Numbered from the stretch's first letter, positions 27,854-37,265 are shown. The stretch is 64,000 nucleotides of DNA from Calothrix parasitica NIES-267 (GCF_002368095.1 NZ_AP018227.1:5546901-5610900); one strand, 5' to 3'. The notes: generated by a model not told the origin, from the sequence alone. A program made the numbers and translations.

Positions 27854-29024
27854 AGCGTTTTCTCCTAATCGGTATTTTATTGATAACTATTTATGTCTAA
27901 AAGTGTTAGGCTTCATGCTTGAAAGTTTAACGGCTGCTTCGAGCCGCTATCAATTTTTGAACACTGATACCACAAGCAAGAACAGCGAATAATTGATATT
28001 GAATTCATAGGTTGTTAATCGCATTAACCTTAGCATGAAGCAAAGATAAGAATCTGCGTCAAGGACATCATTCTGCCGATTATTAGCATTTGATTATACC
28101 AATATCCGGAGAAGTTGAAGTTAAATTGAGCAGTGAAATCCAATTTTCTACTAATGACGTGTAATTTAAATATGGCAGCAGTGTTACGCTTATAATTCAG
28201 TTATGCCTTCGCGAGGTAATAAAGCTTTCATATCTGAATTTTAATCAATTAATTTGTGTAAAAGTAGTTCTAGCTTAGCTTGACTTTATTCCTCCAACAG
28301 GAATCACAATTTCAATACTGCATTTAGTTTCACAACTTGCTTACCCCGGACAGTAGGCTGTTGATTGTATTTTGCAGATAAAATGTTCCCCAATTTACAA
28401 AAAATAATATTTCTAGTTAGGAATGAGTTTGGAGATATTCAGGTGGGACATTTAAAGACTATTAAAGGAAAATGAGCTTTCTATAAAAGTAAAAGCCGAT
28501 TGAACTGAAATTTTGTACGATTCCTACGATTCCTCAGTTTTAATTTTTCAATTTTAGTTACCTCTAGTATCAAGACAAATCTATTAAAGCTAAATCAATC
28601 AAGCCTATTGAATGAGTAATAAATATTTGTTAGCTCTTGTTTACTCATAGGAATATTTAAGAGCAGATTAATTGTCATATTTCAAATAAATTTATCTAAC
28701 GAAATTCTTTTTTGCTTGAGCCGTCTTCATAAAATATGGGATTATAAATGCAGAAAAATTGAAACTAATAGATTCAGTTTTGATGATAGTTGCTTAGAAT
28801 AGCATGGGAATAAATTTATCAAAATCTACAATATTCATTAAAGACAGGTAAGTATTTGCCAGACCCCATAACAGATAGGCAGGTAAATTAAAATGGGGGA
28901 ATTCTTACTCGCAAGTGAGTCAAGAATTCCCCCATAATAACCGCTCTTTTTGATTTAGGATGACAATTTATAATGAGTAAATTTACCCAACTTTCCTCAT
29001 TATCAAAATTCTATTTATATATTT
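27854..29024. other. Intergenic region between the two amidase genes
   Basis: 1.17 kb with no credible open frame. The only strong structure is the long hairpin at 28893-28935. The large gap suggests the two amidase genes have separate promoters. Confidence 0.5.
28893..28940 (-). terminator. Long hairpin downstream of amiC1-like gene
   Basis: ATGGGGGAATTCTT pairs perfectly with AAGAATTCCCCCAT, with an inner ACTC/GAGT stem. On the minus strand it is followed by TTTTAATTT, so it probably ends the upstream amidase transcript about 90 bases after the stop. The 14-bp perfect stem is unusually long. Confidence 0.65.
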
Positions 29025-30914
29025 TTACTTACGTTTTAGGTACCTGAGAATACCATCTGCGATACCTTCTGCCATTTGATTTCGGAACCAATTTTGTTTT
29101 AGTTTATTAGCATCTTCTCTACCGGTTACATAGCCAGTTTCGACTAAAATTGCTGGCATAGAAGTTTTGCGGAGTACGTAAAATCTAGCTCGTCGTATTC
29201 CTCTGTCTCTAATTTTCACTTTTCGAGTAATGCCTTTACGCACCGTATCGGCAAGTCTTTTACCGCTGTTGTAGTAGTAGACTTCCAAACCGTTAATATC
29301 GGGACGACTTAAACCCATAGAGTTAGCATGGATACTGACAAATAGATCCGCATTACGTCTTTCAGCCATATTAACTCTTCCTTTGAGGCTAACAAAGAAG
29401 TCGCTATTACGAGTGAGTACTGCGTTTACTCCATTCTTTCGTAATATTTCAGCTACTTTTTTACTAATAGGCAAGATTACATCTTTTTCTCTAAGTCCGC
29501 CAATACCGATAGCACCGGGGTCTTTACCTCCATGTCCGGGGTCAATCATAACTACTACTCTTCCAGTTGGAGTGGGTTTTCGGACTGGATTTGGCTTAGC
29601 AACAGGTTTTGGTTTAGAACCTGCAACTGGATTTGGTCGTGGAATCGGAGGTAAAACAACTGGAGGTCTGACTGCAGTGGTGCGCTGTAACGATAACGAT
29701 AATTTATCTCCTCGAGCATTAAGTCTACCGAAATTAACCCGAGATGCGGGCAAAATGTAGATAGCAACAGTATTTGCATCTTGCTGTCGCATAAGTACTC
29801 GTAACACCGAACTATCAGGTTTAAAATTAGGACCTTTCACAGAAGATGATAGCCGAGCATTAGGAATGAGAATTCGGTACATTGCAGTAGCTCTATCCCA
29901 ACCACTGGTACTTCCAGATAAAGCTTTATTAGCTTTGACAACTAATTCTTTACCATTGTTATCCAACTCTACAGATTTGATTTCAGCGACAGATGTGTTA
30001 ACTGATACCCTGGGTGGTGGTGTTGAAGATATTGGTCGGTTTGCTGGTGGATTAGGATTGGTATTTATTACAGGAGAACTGCTAACTGCTCCATTCGGTA
30101 GCAAGACAACTCCACCAAAGCTGCTAACCGAAGCTCGCCAATTCGGGCTATTTTTGTTTACCCGTAAAATAATACGAGCGGTTGTTGAATTTAATTGTTT
30201 GAATTCAACTCCTTTTACACCAAAACGATTCATAGGAAATTCGTTTCGCGGTAAGTTAGGCGATAATCTAGCTCCAGAAACATCTACATTGATAATTTCT
30301 TTCCCGCTGCGGTTGATTTTGACCCCCGAAGGTTTACCACCACTTGTACGAACGAAAAAACCATCACCTGTCGGAAGTACTCTTTCTATTTGAGCAGTTC
30401 CAGTTCCTCGAGCAGTTTTGATTACAGTTTGATTATTGCTGTTAGACGTAGATGTATTGGTAGGTGTAGTATTCCCCGTCCGCACCACACTGTAAATAGC
30501 TTTTTCCTCTACTTGTGCATTCTCAAGTTGAGGTGATGGTAATTTTACTCTCCAACGACTGGGGCTTATTCCTTCAAATTTGATTTGATTTGGGTCTAAA
30601 GTATAACCCTGGCTCAATTCAACCACCATGCGTGTAGTTTTGGGGTCAAATTGACCAATACGGACAGTACGAATAGCACCACCTACAGGTTTTTTAAGCT
30701 GTGGACGACCGAATTTAACTCCAGGTAAATCAATTACCACGCGAGTCGGATTGAAAATTAGTTGAGCCTTTGGCTGTACAGCAGCGTCAGTATTGAATTC
30801 CAGGCTGTTTTGATTAGCATCAAAATTCCAAGATTTTAGTTTTGCTGCATCCGCAGGCGACGATAACAGGGAAACAGTTAAAAAAGTCCCAGGTATTAAC
30901 CAGTGTAGTTTCAA
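29025..30914 (-). CDS. amiC1: AMIN-domain N-acetylmuramoyl-L-alanine amidase (first of tandem pair)
   Basis: 629 residues, the same architecture as the gene at 25928-27853: signal peptide, AMIN domain (LKSWNFDANQNSLEFNTDA), Ser/Thr/Asn-rich linker, second AMIN-like region, a Pro/Lys-rich linker around 430-455 (PKPVAKPNPVRKPTPTG), and the zinc amidase with MIDPGHGGKDPGAIG, LREKDVILP, SIHANSMG and LVETGYVTGRED. The two catalytic domains are nearly identical while the linkers differ, which points to an old tandem duplication. In PCC 7120 the homologues HcwA/AmiC1 and AmiC2 are linked to heterocyst formation and cell-cell communication. Confidence 0.9.
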   Translation of the reverse strand: MKLHWLIPGTFLTVSLLSSPADAAKLKSWNFDANQNSLEFNTDAAVQPKAQLIFNPTRVVIDLPGVKFGRPQLKKPVGGAIRTVRIGQFDPKTTRMVVELSQGYTLDPNQIKFEGISPSRWRVKLPSPQLENAQVEEKAIYSVVRTGNTTPTNTSTSNSNNQTVIKTARGTGTAQIERVLPTGDGFFVRTSGGKPSGVKINRSGKEIINVDVSGARLSPNLPRNEFPMNRFGVKGVEFKQLNSTTARIILRVNKNSPNWRASVSSFGGVVLLPNGAVSSSPVINTNPNPPANRPISSTPPPRVSVNTSVAEIKSVELDNNGKELVVKANKALSGSTSGWDRATAMYRILIPNARLSSSVKGPNFKPDSSVLRVLMRQQDANTVAIYILPASRVNFGRLNARGDKLSLSLQRTTAVRPPVVLPPIPRPNPVAGSKPKPVAKPNPVRKPTPTGRVVVMIDPGHGGKDPGAIGIGGLREKDVILPISKKVAEILRKNGVNAVLTRNSDFFVSLKGRVNMAERRNADLFVSIHANSMGLSRPDINGLEVYYYNSGKRLADTVRKGITRKVKIRDRGIRRARFYVLRKTSMPAILVETGYVTGREDANKLKQNWFRNQMAEGIADGILRYLKRK

Positions 30915-32054
30915 GGTGCTTTCTCCTAAGTCGCATTTATGAGAGCGGTTAATAAGTAAAAAAAATTCAGGTCTTGCTTTTATTCGCTAGGCGATAATTT
31001 TCATTAAAGATAAATATGTTACTAGTGGTGCTTGCCAAGACAAACAATTTTTTACTAATATACGCCCACAATAGAAAATACTTCTAAAAAAGGACGGGTG
31101 GACGCTATTGGCAAGAAATTCTAGCATGAGAAATAATTCTTGTATGTCGTTGTAGCTATAAAATTCTACGTATCATATACTGCATAAAAATTACATCCAC
31201 GGCGATAAAACCAGAATTAACTGTTGCAGTCAATGCTAGTCAGAAATACTATGTTAAAGACAAATGGTATTCGTGAAATTCGAGAAATGAAGCGGTAATT
31301 AATGCACACCCATAAAAATTATCAGCTTTCAAATAATAAGGTGCTGCCTTTGCCTAGATGTAACAAAACTCCTAAAAATTACAGTAAAAATTGACGGAGA
31401 TTTTAAGATATAAGTTTCCTTTGGTATAAAAAACTCTCCTCATCTAAATAATTTTATGATTGTGTTTTTTTAGTTGCTGAGGTGAAAATGCTGAATTTCA
31501 CAGCAATTAATGAGATTTTACTTATATTTGTCACAATTTTAGGCTACAAGATTTACATTTATTAAAAAGGTGTTTTTTGATTTCTTACTTTTCAATCCAA
31601 AAGTAAAGCTATCTATCTAAAAATAACTTGATAGTTATAAGCAAAAATTTAGATAGAATTTTACCTTTTATTATTTTTCATCCTCTAATGGTTTTATCTC
31701 GGTCTTTAAGCATTAATTAAAGTAATCCAACCATGAAGGTTCTAAGTTCATTTCTTTGTAAAAAGATATCTGCTTCTCAATAGAAGCTAAACCATACCGG
31801 AAGCAGGAAAATGATACTTAGAATACTATATTTCTATCCTTCAGATGCTGCTGCTGAGAATTACATTGGGACATGCTGTTAAACATCAATCCTGCTTCAC
31901 CAATCCAAGATTGACTCGGAGTTGATTGGAAATATTAAAACCTGTGATAACTTTACCTACAATTGCAACTCCAATCAGGAAAATTGCCATAATTAAACTT
32001 AAAGCAATTGTCAGGAAGCTATTGATTGAAAATTATTTAATTAGTAATTTTGCC
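30915..32054. other. Intergenic region with only a possible gene fragment
   Basis: AT-rich, 1.1 kb. A 25-codon plus-strand frame at 31488-31565 is too short to call. On the minus strand a hydrophobic fragment at 31886-32032 is described separately. The amiC1 promoter must lie near 30920-31100. Confidence 0.4.
31886..32032 (-). pseudogene. Possible C-terminal fragment of a membrane transporter
   Basis: The minus-strand frame reads FLTIALSLIMAIFLIGVAIV, GKVITGFNISNQ and then VNLGLVKQD before TGA, closed upstream by TAA. The GVAIVGKVITGF-type segment recalls helices of Kef-type cation/proton antiporters. With no start region and no conserved core this is at most a remnant. Confidence 0.25.
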
Positions 32055-32477
32055 TTACAACTCAGTATCATTTACTATTTTTGTCATCTCTAGTAAACGC
32101 TGCCAGTGTTGGGGTGAAACTGGAACTATTGATAATCTAGGTAAGCGTAATAAGTCAAAACCTGTAAATTGTTCGTCTTGCTTGATTTCGGCTAAAGTAA
32201 TTGGTTCTGCTAGCTTTCGTACAGCTCGTATATCTATAACTAATCTTTTAATCTCGTTCAATTTGGGGTCGGGGTATGCAGCGCTTGCTACTTGTGCAAT
32301 TCCCATAATTCTACGTTCTTTGCCAGTATGATAAATGAATGCTTCTTCCCCTGGAAGCATTGCACGCATATTTTTTAGAGCAAGACCATTTTTGACTCCA
32401 TCCCATACAGCAGTACCTTCTTTTTCTAAATCTGTATAGGAATATTCGTTAGGTTCGGTTTTTAACAACCAATTCAT
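32055..32477 (-). CDS. EVE domain protein (PUA-like)
   Basis: 140 residues, full length. EVE domains have a PUA-like fold thought to recognise modified bases in RNA or DNA; family members include human THYN1. Characteristic stretches are NWLLKTEPNEYSYTDLEKEG, VWDGVKNGLALKNMRAM, GEEAFIYHTGKERRIMGIA and DLLRLPRLSIVPVSPQHW. The neighbours give no hint of a restriction or modification system. The biological role in cyanobacteria is unknown. Confidence 0.9.
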   Translation of the reverse strand: MNWLLKTEPNEYSYTDLEKEGTAVWDGVKNGLALKNMRAMLPGEEAFIYHTGKERRIMGIAQVASAAYPDPKLNEIKRLVIDIRAVRKLAEPITLAEIKQDEQFTGFDLLRLPRLSIVPVSPQHWQRLLEMTKIVNDTEL

Positions 32478-32731
32478 ATTTTTGCACTTCGCGGTTTGTA
32501 ATTAAATCAAATAATAAATCTTTTTTGTACGAGTAATCGCTTTTCTTTTTTATTTATAGCTACGTAAACGACAGGAACATTCAAATTAAGTAAATACTCT
32601 AAGAGACATATAGCATTCCTAAATCATTTATGAGATTTTAGAAACCCGTTTCTGGCATCTAACTTTCTCACGACTCATCTAGGATTGCTATATCATCAGA
32701 TGATAATCATTTAATTAAAGGTCTAAATACT

Positions 32732-33502
32732 ATGAATAAGATAAAATTATTCAGCAATAAATCTCAAGGTGATATTCAAGGTCATATTCAAAGTTACAAA
32801 AATCTATGGAAAGCTCTACCTATAGCGTTGTTGCTTGGTACTGCTTCTATTCAACCTAGTTGGGCAGAAGAAAAAGTAATTCTACGAACATTAACGGTTA
32901 CCGGACGAGGAGTAGAAACAATTCCTACAACTTTATCTAAAGTAAGTTTGGGGGTGCAGGTTGAAGGAAAAGCAGCTAATACCGTACAGCAAGAAGCAGC
33001 TCGTAAGTCAAATGCTGTAGTAGAATTACTCAAGTCGCGGAATGTTGATAAACTACAAACTACTGGAATTAGACTTAATCCAAGGTACAGTTATAAAGAC
33101 AATATACGGAAAATTGAAGGTTACGAAGCTACTAATATTGTTAGTTTTCAGGTGCCTACCGAACAAGCTGGAAAATTATTAGATGAAGCGATAAAAGCTG
33201 GTGCAACTAGAATTAATAGTGTGAGTTTTGTTGCTACCGAAGACAAAATAGAACAAGCACGACAGCAAGCATTAAAAGAAGCTACTCAAGATGCTCGAAA
33301 ACAAGCCGATGCTGTTTTTTCTAGTTTGGGTTTAAGGTCAAAAGAAATAATTCAAATTAAAGTTAATAATGCTTCGGTACCAGAACCAGTTATGTATCAG
33401 AGGTCAGTTCCTACAGCAGCAATGGCAGAAGCTGCACCCACTCCCGTAGTTGGTGGAGAACAAGAAGTAGGGGCATCTGTGACTTTGCAAATTAGTTATT
33501 AA
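32732..33502 (+). CDS. SIMPL-domain (DUF541) periplasmic protein
   Basis: 256 residues. A signal peptide with hydrophobic core LPIALLLGTASI and cleavage after SWA (about residue 45) is preceded by an unusually long polar N-terminus. The SIMPL domain follows: TLTVTGRGVETIPTTLSKVS, EQAGKLLDEAIKAGATRINS and AREQAL-like EQARQQALKEATQDARKQAD. Family members are periplasmic or outer-membrane proteins of unclear function. The end has a polar, Ala/Pro-rich tail. A short GAGTTAG repeat begins at the stop. Confidence 0.88.
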   Translation: MNKIKLFSNKSQGDIQGHIQSYKNLWKALPIALLLGTASIQPSWAEEKVILRTLTVTGRGVETIPTTLSKVSLGVQVEGKAANTVQQEAARKSNAVVELLKSRNVDKLQTTGIRLNPRYSYKDNIRKIEGYEATNIVSFQVPTEQAGKLLDEAIKAGATRINSVSFVATEDKIEQARQQALKEATQDARKQADAVFSSLGLRSKEIIQIKVNNASVPEPVMYQRSVPTAAMAEAAPTPVVGGEQEVGASVTLQISY

Positions 33503-33525
33503 GAGTTAGGAGTTAGGAGTTAGTT
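33503..33525. repeat. GAGTTAG heptamer tract
   Basis: Three GAGTTAG units directly after the SIMPL stop codon, the reverse complement of the CTCCTAA-type STRR unit. Confidence 0.7.
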
Positions 33526-33655
33526 ATCAAAATCAATGTTTATTTGAAAATTCATTAAATAGAAACGATTAGCAAGTAAAAGTCATCATTTCTATTCCAT
33601 TGATACGGAGTTTATAGATAGTTACAAAAATAATTACTATCCATAATTACCATTA

Positions 33656-33706
33656 GAACTAGTTACTAACTACTAACCACTAACTACTAACAACTAACCG
33701 CTAACA
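33656..33706. repeat. ACTAACTACTAAC short repeat tract
   Basis: Degenerate ACTAACT/ACTAACC/ACTAACA heptamers immediately 3' to the convergent ssb gene. Confidence 0.7.
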
Positions 33707-33708
33707 GA

Positions 33709-34068
33709 TTAAAAATGTTCTGGGCTGTTATTCATCATTTCAGCATCAGAATCTCTCTTGGAACCTAATAGCTGTAGGTCGTCTACGTTAATAACTGGTG
33801 AAGAACGAAGTACTCCCGTGGAGCGGTCGTTCCAGCTATCCATTTTTAAGGAACCCCTGACAGCAATTTGTTTACCTTTACGCACGTAACTGTTAGCAAT
33901 CTCGGCTGTTTTTCCCCATAGCTCCAGGTTGAACCAGTCGGGACCACTGTCTTTTTTTCTACGGTCTACTGCTAGTGTTAATCTACATTTAACATTTCCC
34001 GAATCAAAATACTTCATATCGGGGTCGGTACCTACACGACCGACAAGATTGACAACGTTAATACTCAT
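33709..34068 (-). CDS. ssb: Short single-stranded DNA-binding protein (OB fold only)
   Basis: 119 residues. The OB fold is clear: VNLVGRVGTDPDMKYFDSGN, CRLTLAVDRRK, WFNLELWGKTAEIANSYVRK and GSLKMDSWNDR. Ordinary bacterial SSBs are ~170 residues with an acidic DDxPF tail that recruits repair proteins; this one ends NNSPEHF and lacks it. Anabaena PCC 7120 has described naturally truncated Ssb-like proteins of the same length, one of them near mreB as I recall. It probably coats ssDNA without acting as an interaction hub. It is divergent from mreB. Confidence 0.88.
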   Translation of the reverse strand: MSINVVNLVGRVGTDPDMKYFDSGNVKCRLTLAVDRRKKDSGPDWFNLELWGKTAEIANSYVRKGKQIAVRGSLKMDSWNDRSTGVLRSSPVINVDDLQLLGSKRDSDAEMMNNSPEHF

Positions 34069-34411
34069 ATATCTGTATACGTCTATGTTTTAGTACTAGT
34101 GTACTTTGAAATATTGATTAATATAATAGCGGATTAGAACACATTTGGCGTAGTGTTAAATAATTGACAAGAAAAATTATCAGATAGATGATAAAAATGA
34201 CTATGCTTAAATTGTAAAAGCATACTGATAAGTTTACTGAGACCAAGAATAAAAGATTCAAAGGGACCCGGACATGGTAAAGATTCGGACAAGATATATA
34301 AAAAGTTAATCTGCTTTACTAGACTCAGGTCTAAAAAAATAATAGAATCCAGCACGATTCGGTATTTCGGACGTTGTAAAAAAGTAACGAGAATAGGGGG
34401 CGTATAAACGC
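34069..34411. promoter_or_regulatory. Shared ssb/mreB upstream region
   Basis: 343 bases between divergent ssb and mreB; no gene seen. GGGGGCG lies about fifteen bases before the mreB GTG. Promoters for both genes must lie here, but no specific -10/-35 pair is convincing. Confidence 0.4.
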
Positions 34412-35455
34412 GTGGGTCTTTTCAGTAAGTTTTCCTTGTCGCGGGATATGGGTATCGACCTGGGTACTGCCAATACTCTCGTTTATGTTTCTGGTAAAGG
34501 TATTGTACTCCAAGAACCGTCAGTTGTTGCCATCGACCAAAACGAAAAGGTAGCGCTGGCTGTCGGAGAAGATGCTAAGAAAATGCTCGGTAGAACTCCC
34601 GGAAATGTGATTGCCTTGCGTCCTTTGCGCGATGGTGTAATTGCTGATTTTGATACTGCCGAGCTAATGCTGAAGAATTTTATTCAGCGCGTAAACGAAG
34701 GTAAATCTTTAGTTTTACCTAGGATTGTAATCGGTATCCCCAGCGGCGTAACTGGGGTTGAAAGAAGAGCTGTAATGGATGCTGCTTCCCAAGCAGGTGC
34801 TAGAGAGGTTTATTTAATCGATGAGCCTGTAGCAGCAGCAATTGGAGCGGGACTGCCGGTAGCTGAGCCTACTGGTAATATGATTATTGATATTGGTGGT
34901 GGTACCACTGAAGTTGCAGTATTGAGTCTTCAAGGTACTGTACTGAGCGAATCAGTACGTATTGCTGGGGATGAATTAACCGAATCAATCGTCCAGTATA
35001 TGAAGAAAGTTCATAATTTGGTGATTGGTGAGCGTACAGCAGAAGATATCAAGATTCGTATCGGTTCTGCTTATCCTACTCATGATGATGAAGAAGCCAT
35101 GATGGAAGTTCGAGGCTTGCATCTGCTTTCTGGTTTACCAAGAACGGTGACTATTAAAGGACCAGAAATTCGTGAAAGTATGTCCGAACCGCTTTCAGTG
35201 ATTATCGAAGCAGTGAAACGGACTTTGGAGCGTACACCTCCAGAATTGGCAGCAGATATTATTGACAGGGGTATTATGCTTGCTGGTGGTGGTGCTTTGC
35301 TTAAGGGGATAGATACTTTAATCAGCCATGAAACGGGAATAGTAACACATGTTGCAGCAGACCCTTTAAGTTGTGTGGTTTTAGGAACTGGTCGCGTGTT
35401 AGAAAATTTCAAGCAATTGGAACGGGTATTCAGCGCACGTTCTCGCAGTATGTAA
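34412..35455 (+). CDS. mreB: Rod shape-determining protein MreB (actin homologue)
   Basis: 347 residues from a GTG start, chosen because the product MGLFSKFSLSRDMGIDLGTANTL matches the usual MreB N-terminus. MreB forms filaments beneath the membrane that guide lateral peptidoglycan synthesis. Phosphate-1 motif GIDLGTANTL, phosphate-2 IIDIGGGTTEVAVL and adenosine motif MLAGGGALLKGID are all present. First gene of mreB-mreC-mreD with mreC 100 bases downstream. Confidence 0.97.
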   Translation: MGLFSKFSLSRDMGIDLGTANTLVYVSGKGIVLQEPSVVAIDQNEKVALAVGEDAKKMLGRTPGNVIALRPLRDGVIADFDTAELMLKNFIQRVNEGKSLVLPRIVIGIPSGVTGVERRAVMDAASQAGAREVYLIDEPVAAAIGAGLPVAEPTGNMIIDIGGGTTEVAVLSLQGTVLSESVRIAGDELTESIVQYMKKVHNLVIGERTAEDIKIRIGSAYPTHDDEEAMMEVRGLHLLSGLPRTVTIKGPEIRESMSEPLSVIIEAVKRTLERTPPELAADIIDRGIMLAGGGALLKGIDTLISHETGIVTHVAADPLSCVVLGTGRVLENFKQLERVFSARSRSM

Positions 35456-35555
35456 GTTGGCTCTCTTATGTAAGATATTGGATTCTGTTTAGAGTCCAAT
35501 ATCTTTCTATTAAAAATATTAAGTTAAGAAAATTTTCCGTTAGAAAAAGGTTTAT

Positions 35556-36341
35556 ATGTTTACTGCACGTCGTTGGTGGGAACGTTTAGGGTTACAGCTA
35601 GGGTTATTGGGTCTAGTAGTTGGTGGTGCTTTGGTGGTTCGCCAAACTCAAGGTGAACTTTTAGTCGAATTTTACGATGGGATTATGCGTCCGTTTGAGG
35701 TGTTCCAATCCCAACCGAATCAAGAATACTTGACTAATGCCAAGGTACAGGAACTGCAAGCGAGAATAGTTGAATTAGAAAGCCAGAACAAGAATATCAA
35801 GGCTTTACTAAAGTATGTAGAAAAAGAACCACAAAATACACCTACGATTCCGGCTCGCGTTGTCGGACGTAGCGCGGACAATTGGTGGCAGCAGGTAACT
35901 TTGAATCGCGGTAGCAATACAGGAATACAGGAAGGTTATGTAGTCAAGGCTGAAGGTGGTTTAGTTGGGTTGATAAATAGCGTCACTCCAAATACTAGTC
36001 GCGTGTTGTTAATTAGCGATATGAATTCACAAGTAGGGGTGAATATCAGCCGTACTGGAGGTAAAGGTATTTTACGAGGAGATGGTTCTGCTGACGCAGT
36101 ACTAGAATTTTATGAGAAAGTACCAAACGTGAAACCAGGAGATGTAGTTTCCACATCAACCTACAGTTCCAAGTTTCCCTCGGGTGTACCGATAGGAAAA
36201 ATTAAGTCACTAGATTTAAAAAGACTTCCTGCATCAGTTGCAACAGTAGAACTTTTTCCTCCAATTCGTTCTCTTGACTGGGTAACAATTCACCCGAAGC
36301 CACAAAATCCAGCACCCAAAAACACAGATAGTAAGAAATAG
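35556..36341 (+). CDS. mreC: Rod shape-determining protein MreC
   Basis: 261 residues. MreC is the bitopic scaffold that connects MreB filaments with the wall synthases. An N-terminal helix (LGLLGLVVGGALVV, residues 13-27) is followed by a coiled coil (about 65-90: LQARIVELESQNKNIKALLK) and the two beta-barrel subdomains, with VVGRSADNWWQQVTLNRGSN and GDVVSTSTYSSKFPSGVPIG. A typical length and order for cyanobacterial MreC. The C-terminus is Pro/Lys rich. Confidence 0.95.
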   Translation: MFTARRWWERLGLQLGLLGLVVGGALVVRQTQGELLVEFYDGIMRPFEVFQSQPNQEYLTNAKVQELQARIVELESQNKNIKALLKYVEKEPQNTPTIPARVVGRSADNWWQQVTLNRGSNTGIQEGYVVKAEGGLVGLINSVTPNTSRVLLISDMNSQVGVNISRTGGKGILRGDGSADAVLEFYEKVPNVKPGDVVSTSTYSSKFPSGVPIGKIKSLDLKRLPASVATVELFPPIRSLDWVTIHPKPQNPAPKNTDSKK

Positions 36342-36388
36342 ATATTAAGAAATAAATATAAATAAGTTTAGGGCAAGGCTACAAGTAA

Positions 36389-37123
36389 ATGAAAATTCCC
36401 AAATTTCGGGAGAAAGAGAAAAATAAACAATCCTCTGGATTACCCCCATCTCGACTGAAGAAATCGAAGAACAAACAAACTTCTGGACTACCTCCATCTC
36501 GACTGAAGAAATCTAAGAATAAACAAACTTCTGGACTACCTCCATCTCGACGACCTAAAAAGTCGAAGAAGCGCATCAAACCCCTTTCTCGTTGGCATCC
36601 CCGTTTGCGTCAAGTTACTGATTGGGGTGTAATTAGTGCGTCTGTATTGTTGTGTTTATTTCTGTTACCGCATCGTTTTCCCGGTATGGAATTATTGGGA
36701 ATAGGGGCTAACTGGCTGTTAATTTGGGTTGTAGCTTGGAGTATTAAGCGTTCGGCTTTTCAAGGAGCTTTTGCTGGTATCGTTTTGGGTTTACTTCAAG
36801 ATGGAATGACATCAGCGAATCCGACTCATGCTGTCAGTTTGGGTGTGGTCGGTTTTTTAATCGGTTTATTTCAGAAACAGCGTTTTATTCAAGAAGATTT
36901 TATTTCTATTGCTTTAATCGTCTTCGTAATGGCTATTTTATCGGATACGATTTTCGCTTTACAGTTGATTGGAGCCGGTACTGCTAGTTCGGATGTGATT
37001 TGGGCATATTATCAAAAGGTAACTCTGGCTTCCGCGATTCTCAGCAGTCTTTGGGCACCTGTGGTCTATTATCCTTTAAATCGCTGGTGGCAGCAGTTGA
37101 AGTTGGCCGAACAAAATAGTTAG
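36389..37123 (+). CDS. mreD: Rod shape-determining protein MreD with repeated basic N-terminus
   Basis: 244 residues. MreD is the polytopic partner of MreC. The C-terminal ~160 residues hold about five helices (VISASVLLCLFLLPHRFPGM, LLIWVVAWSIKRSAFQGAFA, LGVVGFLIGLF and others), as expected. The N-terminal 65 residues are unusual: three tandem 16-residue units of the type NKQTSGLPPSRLKKSK, encoded by 48-bp DNA repeats. The last residue and stop (AGT TAG) lie at the start of a TTAGGAG repeat tract. A strong terminator follows at 37217. Confidence 0.9.
   Translation: MKIPKFREKEKNKQSSGLPPSRLKKSKNKQTSGLPPSRLKKSKNKQTSGLPPSRRPKKSKKRIKPLSRWHPRLRQVTDWGVISASVLLCLFLLPHRFPGMELLGIGANWLLIWVVAWSIKRSAFQGAFAGIVLGLLQDGMTSANPTHAVSLGVVGFLIGLFQKQRFIQEDFISIALIVFVMAILSDTIFALQLIGAGTASSDVIWAYYQKVTLASAILSSLWAPVVYYPLNRWWQQLKLAEQNS
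36417..36560 (+). repeat. 48-bp tandem repeats inside mreD
   Basis: Three in-frame units around AACAAACTTCTGGACTACC and CATCTCGACTGAAGAAATC; the second and third are nearly identical and the first is diverged. They encode the basic N-terminal repeats of MreD. Confidence 0.88.
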
Positions 37124-37155
37124 GAGTCAAGAGTTAGGAGTTAGGAGTTAGGAAT
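37121..37155. repeat. TTAGGAG heptamer tract at the mreD stop
   Basis: TTAGGAGTCAAGAGTTAGGAG and further copies begin at the mreD stop codon; the reverse complement of CTCCTAA. A CTCCCCAT microrepeat follows at 37168-37208. Confidence 0.7.
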
Positions 37156-37216
37156 TTTCTACAACTTCTCCTTGTCTCCCCATCTCCCCATCTCCCCATC
37201 CCCCCATCTCCTCAGA

Positions 37217-37265
37217 AGAGGAAGGAATCTACGCAGCAGTAGCTGAGATTCCTTCCTCTTTATTG
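37217..37265 (+). terminator. Terminator of the mreBCD operon
   Basis: AGAGGAAGGAATCT pairs with AGATTCCTTCCTCT around a 15-base loop, then TTATTGTTTTGGG. The 14-bp perfect stem makes this a strong rho-independent terminator. Confidence 0.85.

Noticed and set aside
31488-31565. 25-codon plus-strand frame with a GAGGTG ribosome-binding-like site, hydrophobic product
   Set aside because: Too short to support without conservation data; it does not match PetL, PetM, PetN, PsbX or similar small subunits that I remember.
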